The translations under genes were made by a program, and so were the position numbers. Below the pieces are notes generated by a model. It searched no databases. It saw only the letters and a program-made list of their open reading frames with translations, and was not told the DNA's origin. Shown here one piece after another: positions 51,473 to 61,361 of a stretch of DNA of 64,000 bases; the first letter of the stretch is position 1, and each line of letters opens with the position of its first letter. The stretch is from CPC320 sp002684375 (lineage in GTDB: Bacteria > Pseudomonadota > Alphaproteobacteria > Rhodobacterales > Rhodobacteraceae), in NCBI GenBank assembly GCA_965662545.1, contig CBFIHZ010000001.1, positions 62,001 through 126,000 of the forward strand, in the 5' to 3' direction.

Positions 51473-51938
51473 TGTTGAGACCTCCCAAGATTTTTAAAGA
51501 CGATTTCCCGTGATCATACACCGGCCGTTTTGCGGCCTGTCAGACCTATCGTCAAAATTATGTAATCAAGCCTAGGATCAATACCGCCGTTCCACTATGC
51601 AAAATATTAGATAAATACATGTTTAAATACTATAATTGGACCCTTGAAAAAATTGGACTCTTGGAAAAATATTGACGTGGCCCGGGACTGCCGCAATCAG
51701 CTGATGAGTGCGAGGTGGCAGCGATTTTGGCGAAGCGTATAAATTATTTTAGGCCCTAAGGATTGTCCTTCTAAATAAATTTTTAGGAAAAAATTTCAGA
51801 CCGCGTTGTCAACGTTGTTTTTCGGTCTGGTGCGACAACGGGCTTTTAAGTGGTCACAAACCATCAAGGATCATCTGTCCGTAGGCGAGATTTATCGGCC
51901 CCAGCGCCGACACGTGGGTATTTGTGAATTGGGACTTT
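51473..51938. other. Intergenic region with short repeats
   Basis: About 470 nt between dctP and the CBS-domain gene. No gene is supported. It contains a 5-bp hairpin GGCCG/CGGCC at 51523-51537 and an imperfect tandem repeat at 51635-51669. The AT-rich 51.6 kb section probably holds the dctP promoter, but no clear -35/-10 pair stands out. Confidence 0.5.
51635..51669. repeat. Imperfect tandem repeat, two units of 17-18 nt
   Basis: ATTGGACCCTTGAAAAA is followed directly by ATTGGACTCTTGGAAAAA, with two substitutions and one extra A. A partial third unit (ATTGAC) begins just after. It lies about 160 nt upstream of dctP. Confidence 0.6.
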
Positions 51939-52382
51939 TTAGCCGACAATCATTTGCTTCATCCGCAGCGCCTCATATTCAAGCTCTTTGAGGCGAAATT
52001 GGACCACGTCTCCGATGGTCACTATACCACACAGGTGACCACTTGCGACCACCGGCATGTGCCGAAAGCGGCCTTCGCTCATGCGTTTGAGTACATCGAT
52101 CAAACGATCATTAGGGTCGCAGGTCTGAACGTCGCGTGTCATCAAATCTCCGACCGATTGTGGCAGGGTCTGGCCCGGTGTTTCTGCCATGCGGCGCACG
52201 ATATCGCGCTCCGACAGGATGCCCTGCGGTGCCCCGCTCTGATCGGTGATTACCAGCGCGCCAATGCGCTTTTCTTTGAGTATCCGCACGACCTCATGGA
52301 TTGTATCCGTGGGTTGCACAGAAAAAACCTCACCACCTTTTTCCGTTAAAACCTGTGCAACAGTAGAGACACTTTGCGACAT
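51939..52382 (-). CDS. CBS-domain pair protein
   Basis: A 147-residue protein of two CBS motifs (about 15-70 and 80-140), a fold that senses adenylates or NAD(H). EKRIGALVITDQSGAPQGILSERDIVRRM is CBS1, and RFRHMPVVASGHLCGIVTIGDVVQFRLKE is CBS2. I start at the ATG at 52382. Another in-frame ATG at 52463, with GAGG upstream, would add 27 residues of low complexity and cannot be excluded. It stands alone, so its partner is unknown. Similar proteins are common in alphaproteobacteria. Confidence 0.85.
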   Translation of the reverse strand: MSQSVSTVAQVLTEKGGEVFSVQPTDTIHEVVRILKEKRIGALVITDQSGAPQGILSERDIVRRMAETPGQTLPQSVGDLMTRDVQTCDPNDRLIDVLKRMSEGRFRHMPVVASGHLCGIVTIGDVVQFRLKELEYEALRMKQMIVG

Positions 52383-52463
52383 ATTGCTTTCAGTCGATTG
52401 GCTTTTTGTGGATAAATTGTTTGTGTCCCCTAATGTCGGTGCTTGGTATGAACTTGGTGCCAT

Positions 52464-52994
52464 GTGCCGGTGCCTCGTTTGTAATTATATTTTCAGTTTA
52501 ATCGGGGCTTGCGGTATTGCAAGCGGCAATATGCGGGCAGCTACGATCTGGTCGGGTTCTATGATCCCTGTCGTATATGTCCGTTCAGGTGTTTTACAGT
52601 TTGTATCGTGCCGTCCCTGCCGCGGGTTTTTTTGCCAAAGGCCGAACATATGTTCGTGGGTTCTGCGCAAGATGTTGGTTGGATTAAATCAAGTAGACCG
52701 TCTGCTATGGTATTTCCTCTTACTCACGTCCTTTAGTGGGTCAGTGGTTTTCGAGCGATCTATGCTGGCCACATGGGGTTTCGGTTGATTTGCAAGTCCG
52801 GGGGTAAAAGTGTCTGGCGTTTTGCTTGTAGTGGGAGCACGGCATAGATTTGCCACCAATGGAAATGTAGCGTTATCTGCAGTAATCGTGCCTGCTCAAC
52901 GCAGCCAGTTGCCCCCAAGGGGCAGTATAGAGCGGCTCTTGCGCCAAAAGGTCGGCCCCAAGGTGCTGCTACTGAGCGTCTGAGTTGAGACCTA
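52464..52994. other. Intergenic region with no supported gene
   Basis: About 530 nt between the CBS protein and the aldehyde dehydrogenase. Open frames here run antisense or lack start signals. A 6-bp hairpin TGCCCC/GGGGCA (52910-52924) lies downstream of the aldehyde dehydrogenase on the minus strand but has no T-run. No RNA gene is recognised. Confidence 0.5.
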
Positions 52995-54422
52995 TCAGGT
53001 CAGACCGTGCAATGTCTTGGTTTCGAGATAGTCTTCCAGTCCCATCATGCCGCCTTCGCGCCCGTTTCCTGATTGCTTGTATCCGCCGAAAGGCGTGCCA
53101 TAGTTGATTCCGCCCCCGTTAATGTGAACCGATCCGGTTCGTAATTTCGCCGCCACACGGCGCGCGCGCTCAGGGTTGCCGGTTTGAAGGTAAGCTGCCA
53201 GCCCGTAGGGAGTGTCATTGGCGATGGCCACGGCCTCCTGTTCGTTCTCGAACGGGATGATCACCAGCACGGGCCCAAAGATTTCCTCTTGGGCAATGCG
53301 CATTTCGTTTGAGACATCGGCAAAAACGGTTGGTTTGACATACCATCCGGCCTCCATCCCATCTGGCCGGCCGAGTCCTCCGACCAAAAGTGTGGCCCCT
53401 TCGTCGATACCGGCGCTGATCATCGCTTGAACACGATCAAACTGGATTTTGTCAAACAGTGGGCCGATATGATCGCCCTCTTTTTCTGGTGCGTCGACCA
53501 GTATCGCCTCACCGGCGCGTTTTGCAATGTCTAAAGCCTGGTCATAACAAGCGCGTTCCACCAATAGGCGGGTCGGGGCATCGCAGGATTGGCCGCTGTT
53601 AAACATGCATTCTTGCACTGAGGCGGTGATCTGGTTTTCCAGATCGCAATCTGCAAACACCAGATTTGGCGACTTTCCTCCAAGTTCCAACGTGACACGC
53701 TTGACCGTCGGTGCCGCATCTTGGGTGACCGCAATACCTGCCCGGGTGGATCCGGTAAAGGACATCATCTGGATATCCGCGTGACGCGACAGGGCGGCCC
53801 CCACCGTGGGTCCGTCGCCATTGACAAGGTTGAAGACGCCGGGGGGATAGCCCGCCTCATCAATAATTTCGGCATAGATCATCGCTGAAATTGGCGTGTG
53901 CTCTGAGGGTTTGAGGATACAACAAGAGCCCGTGGCGAGGGCGGGCACCACTTTCAGCACGATTTGGTTCATCGGCCAATTCCACGGCGTGATCAGTCCA
54001 CAGACACCGATGGGTTCGCGCACAAGCACATCGCCACTGGCGAGGGTAATCTGCTCCTCAAGCTTTTCCAAAGCGTCGATAAAGCCTTGAAGATGGCCAA
54101 CAGCGGCATCTGCCTGATCTGAACGTGCCATCGAAATCGGGGCGCCCATTTCCAGCCGCATCGCCTGTGCAAGATCCTCAAATCGTGCCTCTGTTACCGA
54201 TTTCAATCGAAGCAACAGCGAAAGGCGCTGCGCCTTGCTGGTTTGGGAAAACTCTTCAAAGGCCGTCAGTGCAGCGGTGACGGCTCGGTCCACATCGGTG
54301 CCATTGCCCAACGTGATACGGCCGATTTTCTGTTCGGTTGCAGGGTTTGAAACCGGCATTGTTTCGGTTGAGTTCGGTGTGACCCAGCGGCCGTTGATAT
54401 AAAACTTTTCTAAATTTTCCAT
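52995..54422 (-). CDS. Aldehyde dehydrogenase family protein
   Basis: A 475-residue NAD(P)-dependent aldehyde dehydrogenase. ITPWNWPM (about 144-151) and the catalytic base Glu246 in LELGGKSPN are intact. Cys280 in NSGQSCDAPTR is the nucleophile, and PFGGYKQSGNGREGG (about 447-461) follows. It is the last gene of the osmolyte operon, 57 nt after the GcvT-like gene, a gap filled by two hairpins. Substrate candidates are semialdehydes from demethylation of a betaine or dimethylsulfonio compound. Nothing in the sequence fixes it, and it is not clearly BetB. Confidence 0.87.
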   Translation of the reverse strand: MENLEKFYINGRWVTPNSTETMPVSNPATEQKIGRITLGNGTDVDRAVTAALTAFEEFSQTSKAQRLSLLLRLKSVTEARFEDLAQAMRLEMGAPISMARSDQADAAVGHLQGFIDALEKLEEQITLASGDVLVREPIGVCGLITPWNWPMNQIVLKVVPALATGSCCILKPSEHTPISAMIYAEIIDEAGYPPGVFNLVNGDGPTVGAALSRHADIQMMSFTGSTRAGIAVTQDAAPTVKRVTLELGGKSPNLVFADCDLENQITASVQECMFNSGQSCDAPTRLLVERACYDQALDIAKRAGEAILVDAPEKEGDHIGPLFDKIQFDRVQAMISAGIDEGATLLVGGLGRPDGMEAGWYVKPTVFADVSNEMRIAQEEIFGPVLVIIPFENEQEAVAIANDTPYGLAAYLQTGNPERARRVAAKLRTGSVHINGGGINYGTPFGGYKQSGNGREGGMMGLEDYLETKTLHGLT

Positions 54423-54444
54423 AGCGTCCTAATTCCTCATCTGG

Positions 54445-54479
54445 GGCGCAAACCTGCGCCTTTAGGGTTTCGAAAACCC
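54445..54479 (-). promoter_or_regulatory. Pair of stem-loops between GcvT-like and aldehyde dehydrogenase genes
   Basis: Two hairpins fill the 57-nt gap: GGCGCA/TGCGCC with a 4-nt loop (54445-54460) and GGGTTT/AAACCC with a 3-nt loop (54465-54479). Neither is followed by a T-run on the minus strand. They may mark RNA processing or lower expression of the last gene. Confidence 0.55.
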
Positions 54480-55649
54480 CTAATCGGGGATGGTGCGGTC
54501 GATGCCGCGCACGATATTTTTGTCCGGATCAAAAAATGGCAAACTGACAATGTTGCAGGCGTGCAGACTGCCATCTGTGAGCTTGAGGTGCATGGACCGG
54601 CCAACCCATTCTCCGGGCTGGTTGAACCGCGCGTACCCGATGCCGCAGCCAAGGGTTGGCGATGGCACGCCGGCAGTGATGTGTCCGACGGCTGAGCCGG
54701 CGTCGAGGATCACGCTGCCTGCGGCAGGTGTTGCGGTCTGGCAGGTCAACCCGACAAGCAAACACCGGCGGTCAGCGTCAACAAGCGCTTCGCGGCCGAT
54801 AAAATCCCCTTTGTTCATATTAATGAACGGTGCAAGGCCCGCCTCGAATGGGGTCATTGTGGTGTCGATGTCTGTCAGATTTCCCAGAATACCCGCTTCG
54901 ATCCGGCGGATTGTCAGCGACCGCGTCGATGAAAACGTCATCCCATAGGGTGCCCCCACCTTCATCAGGTGATCCCAGAGCGCCAGATGGTCCGTTCGTG
55001 CGCCGTCGCTGTAGATTTCGAAGCCCAACTCACCGGTGAACCCCGTGCGCGAAACATAGAGGTTTTGTCCGCCTAGTGTGAAAAATCCCGACCTGAAATA
55101 GGGCAGTGCTTCCGTAATGGCACCGTTTGATGCGGCCTTCATAATATCGATAGAGGCGGGACCCTGGATTTGCAAAACTCGGGACTTTGGATCGGAAATT
55201 GTGACGTCAAACCCGCCGCTATGGGCCAAGAGCCAGGTTTCAAACGGGCCATCTGCCTGAACATACCAAAATCGGTCTGGCCCAAGTTTAAAGATCACGC
55301 CGTCCATAAAAACACCGCCCTGTGGGGTGCAGGCAATTGCATAATAGCCCCGGCCCTCGTGCATAGTTGAGACTTTGCGGGCGAGTACTTTGTCGAGAAA
55401 GGGCACAGCGTCTGGACCGCTGATCTCAACCGGTTTTTCGGGCACATCAAAGATCAGGGCTTTACGGCGTAACTGCCAGTATTTTTCGATAGGGTCTTCC
55501 TTGTTATGAATGGCCAGATACCGGCCTGCATAAACGCCTCTTACCATTTCGGGGCTTCCGGTGCGGGCTATATACGGGGATTCTTCAAAACGCCGGGCAC
55601 TGACTTGCACGGTGTTTTCGAGATCTGCGATTTCTTGTAAATTCGACAT
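54480..55649 (-). CDS. GcvT/DmdA-family tetrahydrofolate-dependent methyltransferase
   Basis: A 389-residue aminomethyltransferase-fold protein, predicted to pass a methyl group from its substrate to tetrahydrofolate. Family landmarks are VEISGPDAVPFLDKVLARKVSTMHEGRGYYA, LQIQGPASIDIM and VSRTGFTGELGFEIYSDG. The C-terminal barrel carries RREAGILG-like IRRIEAGILGNLTDIDTTMTPFEAGLAPFINMNKGDFIGREAL. It groups with the GcvT/DmdA/dimethylglycine oxidase family but is clearly not the glycine cleavage T protein by context. It lies 2 nt after the molybdoenzyme and downstream of a betaine-type importer, so a demethylase of an imported onium compound is plausible. Specificity is unproven. Confidence 0.82.
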   Translation of the reverse strand: MSNLQEIADLENTVQVSARRFEESPYIARTGSPEMVRGVYAGRYLAIHNKEDPIEKYWQLRRKALIFDVPEKPVEISGPDAVPFLDKVLARKVSTMHEGRGYYAIACTPQGGVFMDGVIFKLGPDRFWYVQADGPFETWLLAHSGGFDVTISDPKSRVLQIQGPASIDIMKAASNGAITEALPYFRSGFFTLGGQNLYVSRTGFTGELGFEIYSDGARTDHLALWDHLMKVGAPYGMTFSSTRSLTIRRIEAGILGNLTDIDTTMTPFEAGLAPFINMNKGDFIGREALVDADRRCLLVGLTCQTATPAAGSVILDAGSAVGHITAGVPSPTLGCGIGYARFNQPGEWVGRSMHLKLTDGSLHACNIVSLPFFDPDKNIVRGIDRTIPD

Positions 55650-55651
55650 GG

Positions 55652-58012
55652 TTATTCCTTGGAGAGTGACGAGGTCGAGTAGGCGACTGTCGGTATTTTG
55701 AGACGCAGGATTTCAGGGGGGTCAAACGCGGTCAAAGGCGGCAGGGGAGCGTTGTAGCATTCGATCTGCACAAGACACGAATGTGCAATCGGCCCCTGAC
55801 CGAGTTGTGAGGTGCCCTTGTCGGGGGTGAGCACATTGGGATTGCCGTGCTTGCATATCCCGTCGGCAGCCTCGGTGGTTGCCGGATCGTACCACGCGCC
55901 GGTGCTCATCTGCACCACGCCCTGACGCAGGTTTGTGTCGATCCGTACTCCGCCCAGACAAGCACCACGATCGTTAAACATCCTTACGATGTCGCCTTCT
56001 TTCAGGTCGCGGTTGGCGGCATCTTGGGGGTTCATGTGAACCGGCTCGCGGCCCTCGATTTTGTCAGACCGGCTGTGGCTGCCATGATCAATTTGTGAAT
56101 GCAGCTTGGTTTTGGGCTGGTTCGAAATCAAATGCAGAGGGTGGCGCGCGATATCCCCGCCCAACCATTCGCAAGGCGTCAACCACGCAGGATACCCCGG
56201 ACAATCATCATAGCCAAAATCCGCTACAGTCTTTGAGAAAATCTCAATTTTGCCGCTTGGTGTGGCCAGTGGGTTATTGATGGGGTCGGCGCGAAAATCG
56301 CGGAGCATCACAATCGGTTCGTCTGGGGCTTTGACTTTAAACCAGCCCTCTTTGCGAAATTTCTCATAATCGGGGATGTCGATATTGGCATTGGCGGCCC
56401 GTTCAGAGGTTTGTTGATAGATCCAGCGCTGCCAGTCTTCTGCATTGCGGCCTTCGGTAAAGCTTTCTTCGACACCCATTGCGCCTGCAATCCCGGCGAA
56501 AATTTCAAAGTCATTGCGGCTCTGCCCATAAGGCTCTGTCAGTTTGGACATAGATACGACATAGGGGTCGCGCGGTGTCATGGCGATATCGTGGCGCTCC
56601 AGTGGTGTGGTGCAGGGCAAAACGATATCGGCGCGCTTGGCCAGAGAATTCCAGCACCATTCGTTGACGATTATCGTATCAGGCTTTGCCCAGGCGCGCA
56701 TTAGGCGGTTTAAATCCTGATGGTGGTGAAACGGATTTCCACCGGCCCAATAGACCAATTTGGTATCTGGATATTGATAGCGGACCCCGTCAAATTCGAA
56801 GTCTTGGCCGGGCTGGAGTAACAGATCGCTTATCCGCGCCACCGGAATGAATGTGTCAATTTTATTTTCAGTCTGTGGAAAGGCCGCGCCGGGCAGAATG
56901 GTGAACTGGCCACCAATGTGGTTGGTGGCGCTATAGCCAAAGCCGAAACCGCCGCCGGGCAGTCCGATTTGGCCGACCATCGACGCGACCATGATTGCTG
57001 CCCAGAATGCCTGTTCGCCGTGGTCTTGCCGTGTCAGTGACCAGCTGACCGAGATCATCGTACGCTGCGCAACCATTCTTCTGGCCAGAGTGCGTATGGT
57101 CTCGGCAGGGATTTCGCTGATTTCGGCCGCCCAGTCGGCGGTTTTTGCAATTCCGTCGGTTTGGCCCAGAAGATAGGGCAGGAACGCCTCAAACCCCTCA
57201 GTATATGTGTCCAAGAACGCTTTGTCGCTAAGCCCCTCACTGTGTAATGTGTGCGCGATCCCTAACAAAATCGCTGTGTCGGTGTTGGGACGTGGTGCCA
57301 GCCATTCGCCACCCACTTGGTCCAAAAGGTCAGATTTTAGCGGGCTGATATTGACAAAGCTGATGTCTGCACGGGCAGCCGCAATCAGATTTTCGCGCTG
57401 ATAATGGTGCCCGGTACCGCCCTGACAAATCTGTCCGTTTTTAAGCGGGACGCCACCAAAGCAGACGAATAATTTCGTATTTTCCCGGATTGATTCCCAA
57501 CTGGTACAGGTATCAAGGTAGCCGCGATAACTGCCCAGAATATGGGGCACGACCGCTTCGGCAGCGGCAAAGCTGTAGGTAAATTTTGACTTCGTATAAC
57601 CGCCGATACAATTGAGAAACCGGTGAAGCTGGCTCTGAGCGTGATGAAACCGCCCGGCGCTTGCCCAGCCATAAGAGCCCCCAAAGATGGCAGAATTTCC
57701 AAATGTGTGGCGCACGCGGTTGATTTCATGTGCGACAATCTTTTCGGCCTCGTCCCAAGTTACTTGCACAAACGAATCTGCGCCGCGCAGGTCTCCGCGG
57801 GTGCCGGGGCCGCCCTCAAGCCAGCTTTTGCGGATCATTGGGGCGTCTATGCGCGTGGGACCGTGCTGTACATCAAGAATGCCGCCCCCAATAGGAGAGG
57901 GATCTGTGTCATGCTCGAAACCGATCAGTTCCTGCACACGGCCATTGCTGACTTTTGCGCGGTATGTGCCCCAATGGGCACTGGTCAGGGGAAGATCTTT
58001 AGTGTCGGTCAT
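55652..58012 (-). CDS. Molybdopterin oxidoreductase, DMSO/TMAO reductase (BisC) type
   Basis: A 786-residue single-subunit molybdoenzyme of the DMSO reductase family. GGSYGWASAGRFHHAQSQLHRFLN is the segment holding the Ser ligand to Mo. LIAAARADISFVNISPLKSDL and LVYWAGGNPFHHHQDLNRL are pterin-binding regions. PTGKIE-like TPSGKIEIFSKTV and the C-terminal barrel follow. No twin-arginine signal is visible, so it is cytoplasmic like BisC, and no iron-sulfur Cys motif is present. The start at 58012 suits family members that open SxHWGTY; ATGs at 58036 and 58066 are alternatives. Flanked by importer and GcvT-like genes, it could reduce an N- or S-oxide. Confidence 0.86.
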   Translation of the reverse strand: MTDTKDLPLTSAHWGTYRAKVSNGRVQELIGFEHDTDPSPIGGGILDVQHGPTRIDAPMIRKSWLEGGPGTRGDLRGADSFVQVTWDEAEKIVAHEINRVRHTFGNSAIFGGSYGWASAGRFHHAQSQLHRFLNCIGGYTKSKFTYSFAAAEAVVPHILGSYRGYLDTCTSWESIRENTKLFVCFGGVPLKNGQICQGGTGHHYQRENLIAAARADISFVNISPLKSDLLDQVGGEWLAPRPNTDTAILLGIAHTLHSEGLSDKAFLDTYTEGFEAFLPYLLGQTDGIAKTADWAAEISEIPAETIRTLARRMVAQRTMISVSWSLTRQDHGEQAFWAAIMVASMVGQIGLPGGGFGFGYSATNHIGGQFTILPGAAFPQTENKIDTFIPVARISDLLLQPGQDFEFDGVRYQYPDTKLVYWAGGNPFHHHQDLNRLMRAWAKPDTIIVNEWCWNSLAKRADIVLPCTTPLERHDIAMTPRDPYVVSMSKLTEPYGQSRNDFEIFAGIAGAMGVEESFTEGRNAEDWQRWIYQQTSERAANANIDIPDYEKFRKEGWFKVKAPDEPIVMLRDFRADPINNPLATPSGKIEIFSKTVADFGYDDCPGYPAWLTPCEWLGGDIARHPLHLISNQPKTKLHSQIDHGSHSRSDKIEGREPVHMNPQDAANRDLKEGDIVRMFNDRGACLGGVRIDTNLRQGVVQMSTGAWYDPATTEAADGICKHGNPNVLTPDKGTSQLGQGPIAHSCLVQIECYNAPLPPLTAFDPPEILRLKIPTVAYSTSSLSKE

Positions 58013-58105
58013 GATGGGTGCTTTCGGATTTTTCATGACGCCACGGCAGGGTATACGCTCTACCACCGCGATATGGCCGGTTGCTCTGGTTGCTGTAGAG
58101 TATAA

Positions 58106-60184
58106 TCATTGAACGTCTAATCCTAATTCTGCCTGACGTTTTTTACTCCAGCCTTGGGTCATGCGGTCAGCAATAATAGCGATGATGGCCATGCAAAGTC
58201 CCGCAACGATACCGATTCCGAAATCACCATCGCTCAGTCCAATATAGACGATCTGTTCCAGACCGTTTGTTCCCACCAATGCCGCAATAACCAGCATGGC
58301 GATTGCATACATAATCGTCTGGTTGAGCCCCAGCATCATCACCGGCAGCGCCAGAGGTATTTTGACCTGCCACAGCAGTTGCCACTGGGTTGCCCCCATC
58401 ATATTACCGGCCTCAATCACGGTTTCCGGCAGGTTGCGCAAACCGTGCTCGGCATAGCGGATTGCTGGCACAAAAGCATAGGCGATAATTGCCAGCAGAC
58501 CCGTAAATTCGCCAATTTTAAACACCATCACGAACGGGATCAGAATGACGAAAAGCGGCATTGTTTGCATCGTGTCATTGATCGGGCGCACAAAGGCCGA
58601 CACTTTGTCATTATGGGCGGCCCAGATGCCAATGGTGGTACCAAACACAAAGGAAATGATCGCGGCAATCCCGCAAAGATAGACCGACAACATTGCCTCG
58701 GCCCAATTGCCAGTGATCACCATAAAGCCCAGCCCGAGCGCCGTGCCAAGACCCAAAGCGCGACCGCCGATCTTCCAGCCGATGAAAGCATAGATCAAAA
58801 TCACGCACGGCCAGGGGATAGAGGTCAGCCCAAAATATAAAAATACCGCAAATAACATCACCACAATGCCGGCAATAGTTTTGCCGCGCAATCCACACCA
58901 AAGCGCGATGGCGGCCATTGCGAGTGCGTAGACAGCTTTGTGCATGGCCGTCAGGGCAAAGCCCCAAGTGAACGGGCTCACTGCGCTTTGCAGGCCGATC
59001 TTGAGGGGCAGCATGACAAAGAAAAAAGCAGACGTCTTGAGCGCTTCGATCTGGGGGCGGTAATTCACGATCAGATAGGTTAAGCCTTCGTTCATCGACT
59101 TTCCGGGGCTCCAGACGTTGTCGCGTGGCCAGTCGACCAGCACGTTGAACACCTGGGCCAAGCCAAAAAGCAGCGCCGCGCCAATTATAGCGACACCCCA
59201 GATCCGATTACGTTGCAATATCGTTTTTCCAGATGGGTCATACAGGTTTGATCTTAGGGCCAAGCCACTGGTGATACGGTCAATTATCATTGCCATTAAG
59301 GCGATGACCATACCGACCAGCAGGCTCTCTCCGAATTGTGCTTTGCGGATTGTCGACAGAACTTCCCAGCCGATATCGGAGGTGCCACCAATGATCGAGG
59401 CAATGATGACCATGCTGAGCGACGCCATCGTTGCCTGATTGACCCCCAGCAAAAGTTGCTTGCGGCACGACGGAACCCGCACCTGCCAAAACAACTGGCC
59501 GGGGGTTGCCCCGGACATAAGTCCCGATTCTATGACCTCTGGTGCAACACTGCGCAGACCGATAATCGTGTTGCGCACCATCGGCGGAAACGAATAGAGG
59601 ACGCTGGCGATCAAGCCGACAACCGTGCCAAACCCGAACAGCAGCAAAATAGGCAGCAAATAGGCAAAAGCCGGTACCGTTTGAAACAGATCAAGCGCGG
59701 GCATGATCGCCCGTTCTGCGCGATCGGAATAAAACCCCCAAACGCCGACAGAAAACCCTACGAAAATCGCAAGTGGGACAGAAATCGCCACTAGAGACAG
59801 CGAATTCATGCTTTCTTCCCAATAGCCGATCACCACCATATAAAGCGTTGCGCCCAGCGTGAAAGCGGCCAGCCGCCATCCCGATGCCACAAAGGCCACC
59901 AGACAAAATAGAAACATTGTGACCGCCCAAGGCAGCCCATTCAGAATTTTTTGCACCGCCCATATTGGCCATTCAAGCACCCATGATATGCCCATAAAGA
60001 ACCAACCAAAGTGTTTGACCATCCAGTCCATAATCACATTCAACCAATCTGAAAACGGAAAGATTAAAGCGTCTGGATATTCGATCAGCCAGCCCCATTG
60101 ATCCTTGGCGGCAATGCAGCCCAAGGTCACCATGATTACGGCCAGCCAATGGAAAAAGCTGCGTTCTATGGATAACGGTTTCAT
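58106..60184 (-). CDS. opuAB: Betaine/proline-type ABC permease, tandem fusion
   Basis: A 692-residue membrane protein containing two complete ProW/OpuAB permease modules. Each has its own ATPase-contact loop: ESGLMSGATPGQLFWQVRVPSCRKQLLLGVNQATMASLSMVI (about 218-259) and EAGNMMGATQWQLLWQVKIPLALPVMMLGLNQTIMYAIAML (about 592-632). About twelve or more segments are predicted. Fusion of both halves makes a pseudo-dimeric permease from one gene. It lies 2 nt after the ATPase gene and before the molybdoenzyme, and is the permease of the importer for betaines or related compounds. Confidence 0.88.
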   Translation of the reverse strand: MKPLSIERSFFHWLAVIMVTLGCIAAKDQWGWLIEYPDALIFPFSDWLNVIMDWMVKHFGWFFMGISWVLEWPIWAVQKILNGLPWAVTMFLFCLVAFVASGWRLAAFTLGATLYMVVIGYWEESMNSLSLVAISVPLAIFVGFSVGVWGFYSDRAERAIMPALDLFQTVPAFAYLLPILLLFGFGTVVGLIASVLYSFPPMVRNTIIGLRSVAPEVIESGLMSGATPGQLFWQVRVPSCRKQLLLGVNQATMASLSMVIIASIIGGTSDIGWEVLSTIRKAQFGESLLVGMVIALMAMIIDRITSGLALRSNLYDPSGKTILQRNRIWGVAIIGAALLFGLAQVFNVLVDWPRDNVWSPGKSMNEGLTYLIVNYRPQIEALKTSAFFFVMLPLKIGLQSAVSPFTWGFALTAMHKAVYALAMAAIALWCGLRGKTIAGIVVMLFAVFLYFGLTSIPWPCVILIYAFIGWKIGGRALGLGTALGLGFMVITGNWAEAMLSVYLCGIAAIISFVFGTTIGIWAAHNDKVSAFVRPINDTMQTMPLFVILIPFVMVFKIGEFTGLLAIIAYAFVPAIRYAEHGLRNLPETVIEAGNMMGATQWQLLWQVKIPLALPVMMLGLNQTIMYAIAMLVIAALVGTNGLEQIVYIGLSDGDFGIGIVAGLCMAIIAIIADRMTQGWSKKRQAELGLDVQ

Positions 60185-60186
60185 CG

Positions 60187-61281
60187 TTAGGCCTGAGCTA
60201 TTTTAGGGGTTGTGTCGGACTCATCGCTGCTGCCAGAGGCCAGTGCGTTGACAACGCCGCGTGCAGTTGCAATGCCCAAAACGGATCCGTCTTCGGCTTC
60301 GACGGCGAGACCTTGCTCGTTATCGGCGAGGTAGCGCAGCAGTTTTTCGACCAAGGTATCACCCGAGACCCGCTTTAAAGTATCGACCGGCCCCTTGGGT
60401 TTTTCCACAATGTCGGCCGCGGTGAGAATGGTTTCCCATGGCACATCCAGTGTAAATTCGCGGATATAGTCGTCGACAGGGTTTAGGATCAGATCAACGG
60501 GACGTCCGATTTGAACAATCGCCCCGTCGCGCATGATTGCCATTCGGTCCGCCAACCTGAGAGCTTCATGAAAATCATGAGTTATGAAAACGATGGATTT
60601 ATGCAGTTTTGACTGAATGTTCAGAAACTCGTCCTGCATTTGCTTACGGATCAATGGATCCAGCGCCGAGAAGGGTTCGTCTAGAAACCAGATATCAGGC
60701 TCAACAGCCAGTGATCGGGCAATGCCAACCCGTTGCTGCTGTCCGCCAGAAAGCTGTTTGGGATAGTTGTTTTCGCGTCCCTCCAAACCCACCAGTTCGA
60801 TAACACGTTGCGCCTGAGCATAGCGTTCTTGCTCGGGCTTTCCTTGCAACTTTAAGGGAAAGGCAATGTTGTCGATGACGGTTAAATGCGGCATTAGGCC
60901 AAAGCTTTGGAACACCATGCCCATTTTATGGCGCCGGATGTCAATCAGCTCTTCTGCACTTTTACCAAGTAGGTTTTCCCCGTCGAGAATGATCTCGCCA
61001 GCAGTCGGTTCGACCAAACGCGACAGGCAGCGTACGATCGTGGATTTTCCGGATCCCGAAAGACCCATGATGACGAAGATCTCTCCGGCATGGACGTCAA
61101 AACTGACATTTGCATTTGCAACGATATGCTGTTGCTCACGAATTGTGTCGGCGTGCGTCGCGGAATCACTGACCTGACCATTTGCCTTGTTGAAAAATTT
61201 GTCAGGTTCTGACCCGTAAACCTTCCAGACGTTTCGACACGACAGCTTGACCTGTTTGCTATCTGCGACGTTGGTTTTCAT
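60187..61281 (-). CDS. opuAA: Betaine/proline-type ABC ATPase (OpuAA/ProV)
   Basis: A 364-residue ATPase: VIMGLSGSGKSTIVRCLSRL (Walker A, about 70-89), LSGGQQQRVGIARSLAVEPDIWFLDEPFSALDP (signature and Walker B, about 178-210) and ITHDFHEALRLADRM. A C-terminal extension contains a CBS-like module, as in OpuAA/ProV, linked to sensing of ionic strength. An N-terminal extension before the ABC core is family-typical. AGGAG precedes the ATG. It is the second gene of the operon. Confidence 0.9.
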   Translation of the reverse strand: MKTNVADSKQVKLSCRNVWKVYGSEPDKFFNKANGQVSDSATHADTIREQQHIVANANVSFDVHAGEIFVIMGLSGSGKSTIVRCLSRLVEPTAGEIILDGENLLGKSAEELIDIRRHKMGMVFQSFGLMPHLTVIDNIAFPLKLQGKPEQERYAQAQRVIELVGLEGRENNYPKQLSGGQQQRVGIARSLAVEPDIWFLDEPFSALDPLIRKQMQDEFLNIQSKLHKSIVFITHDFHEALRLADRMAIMRDGAIVQIGRPVDLILNPVDDYIREFTLDVPWETILTAADIVEKPKGPVDTLKRVSGDTLVEKLLRYLADNEQGLAVEAEDGSVLGIATARGVVNALASGSSDESDTTPKIAQA

Positions 61282-61361
61282 CTCAGGTCTCCTGATGAAT
61301 TTGAACAGCGAACTGGCAAGGTGATCTTGTGCTCAATTTGGACTTGTTTGTTGCGCAAGGA

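Noticed and set aside
52246..52788. A 180-codon plus-strand frame over the CBS gene and gap
   Set aside because: Antisense to a clear CBS protein; Cys/Trp-rich, low-quality translation without a family.
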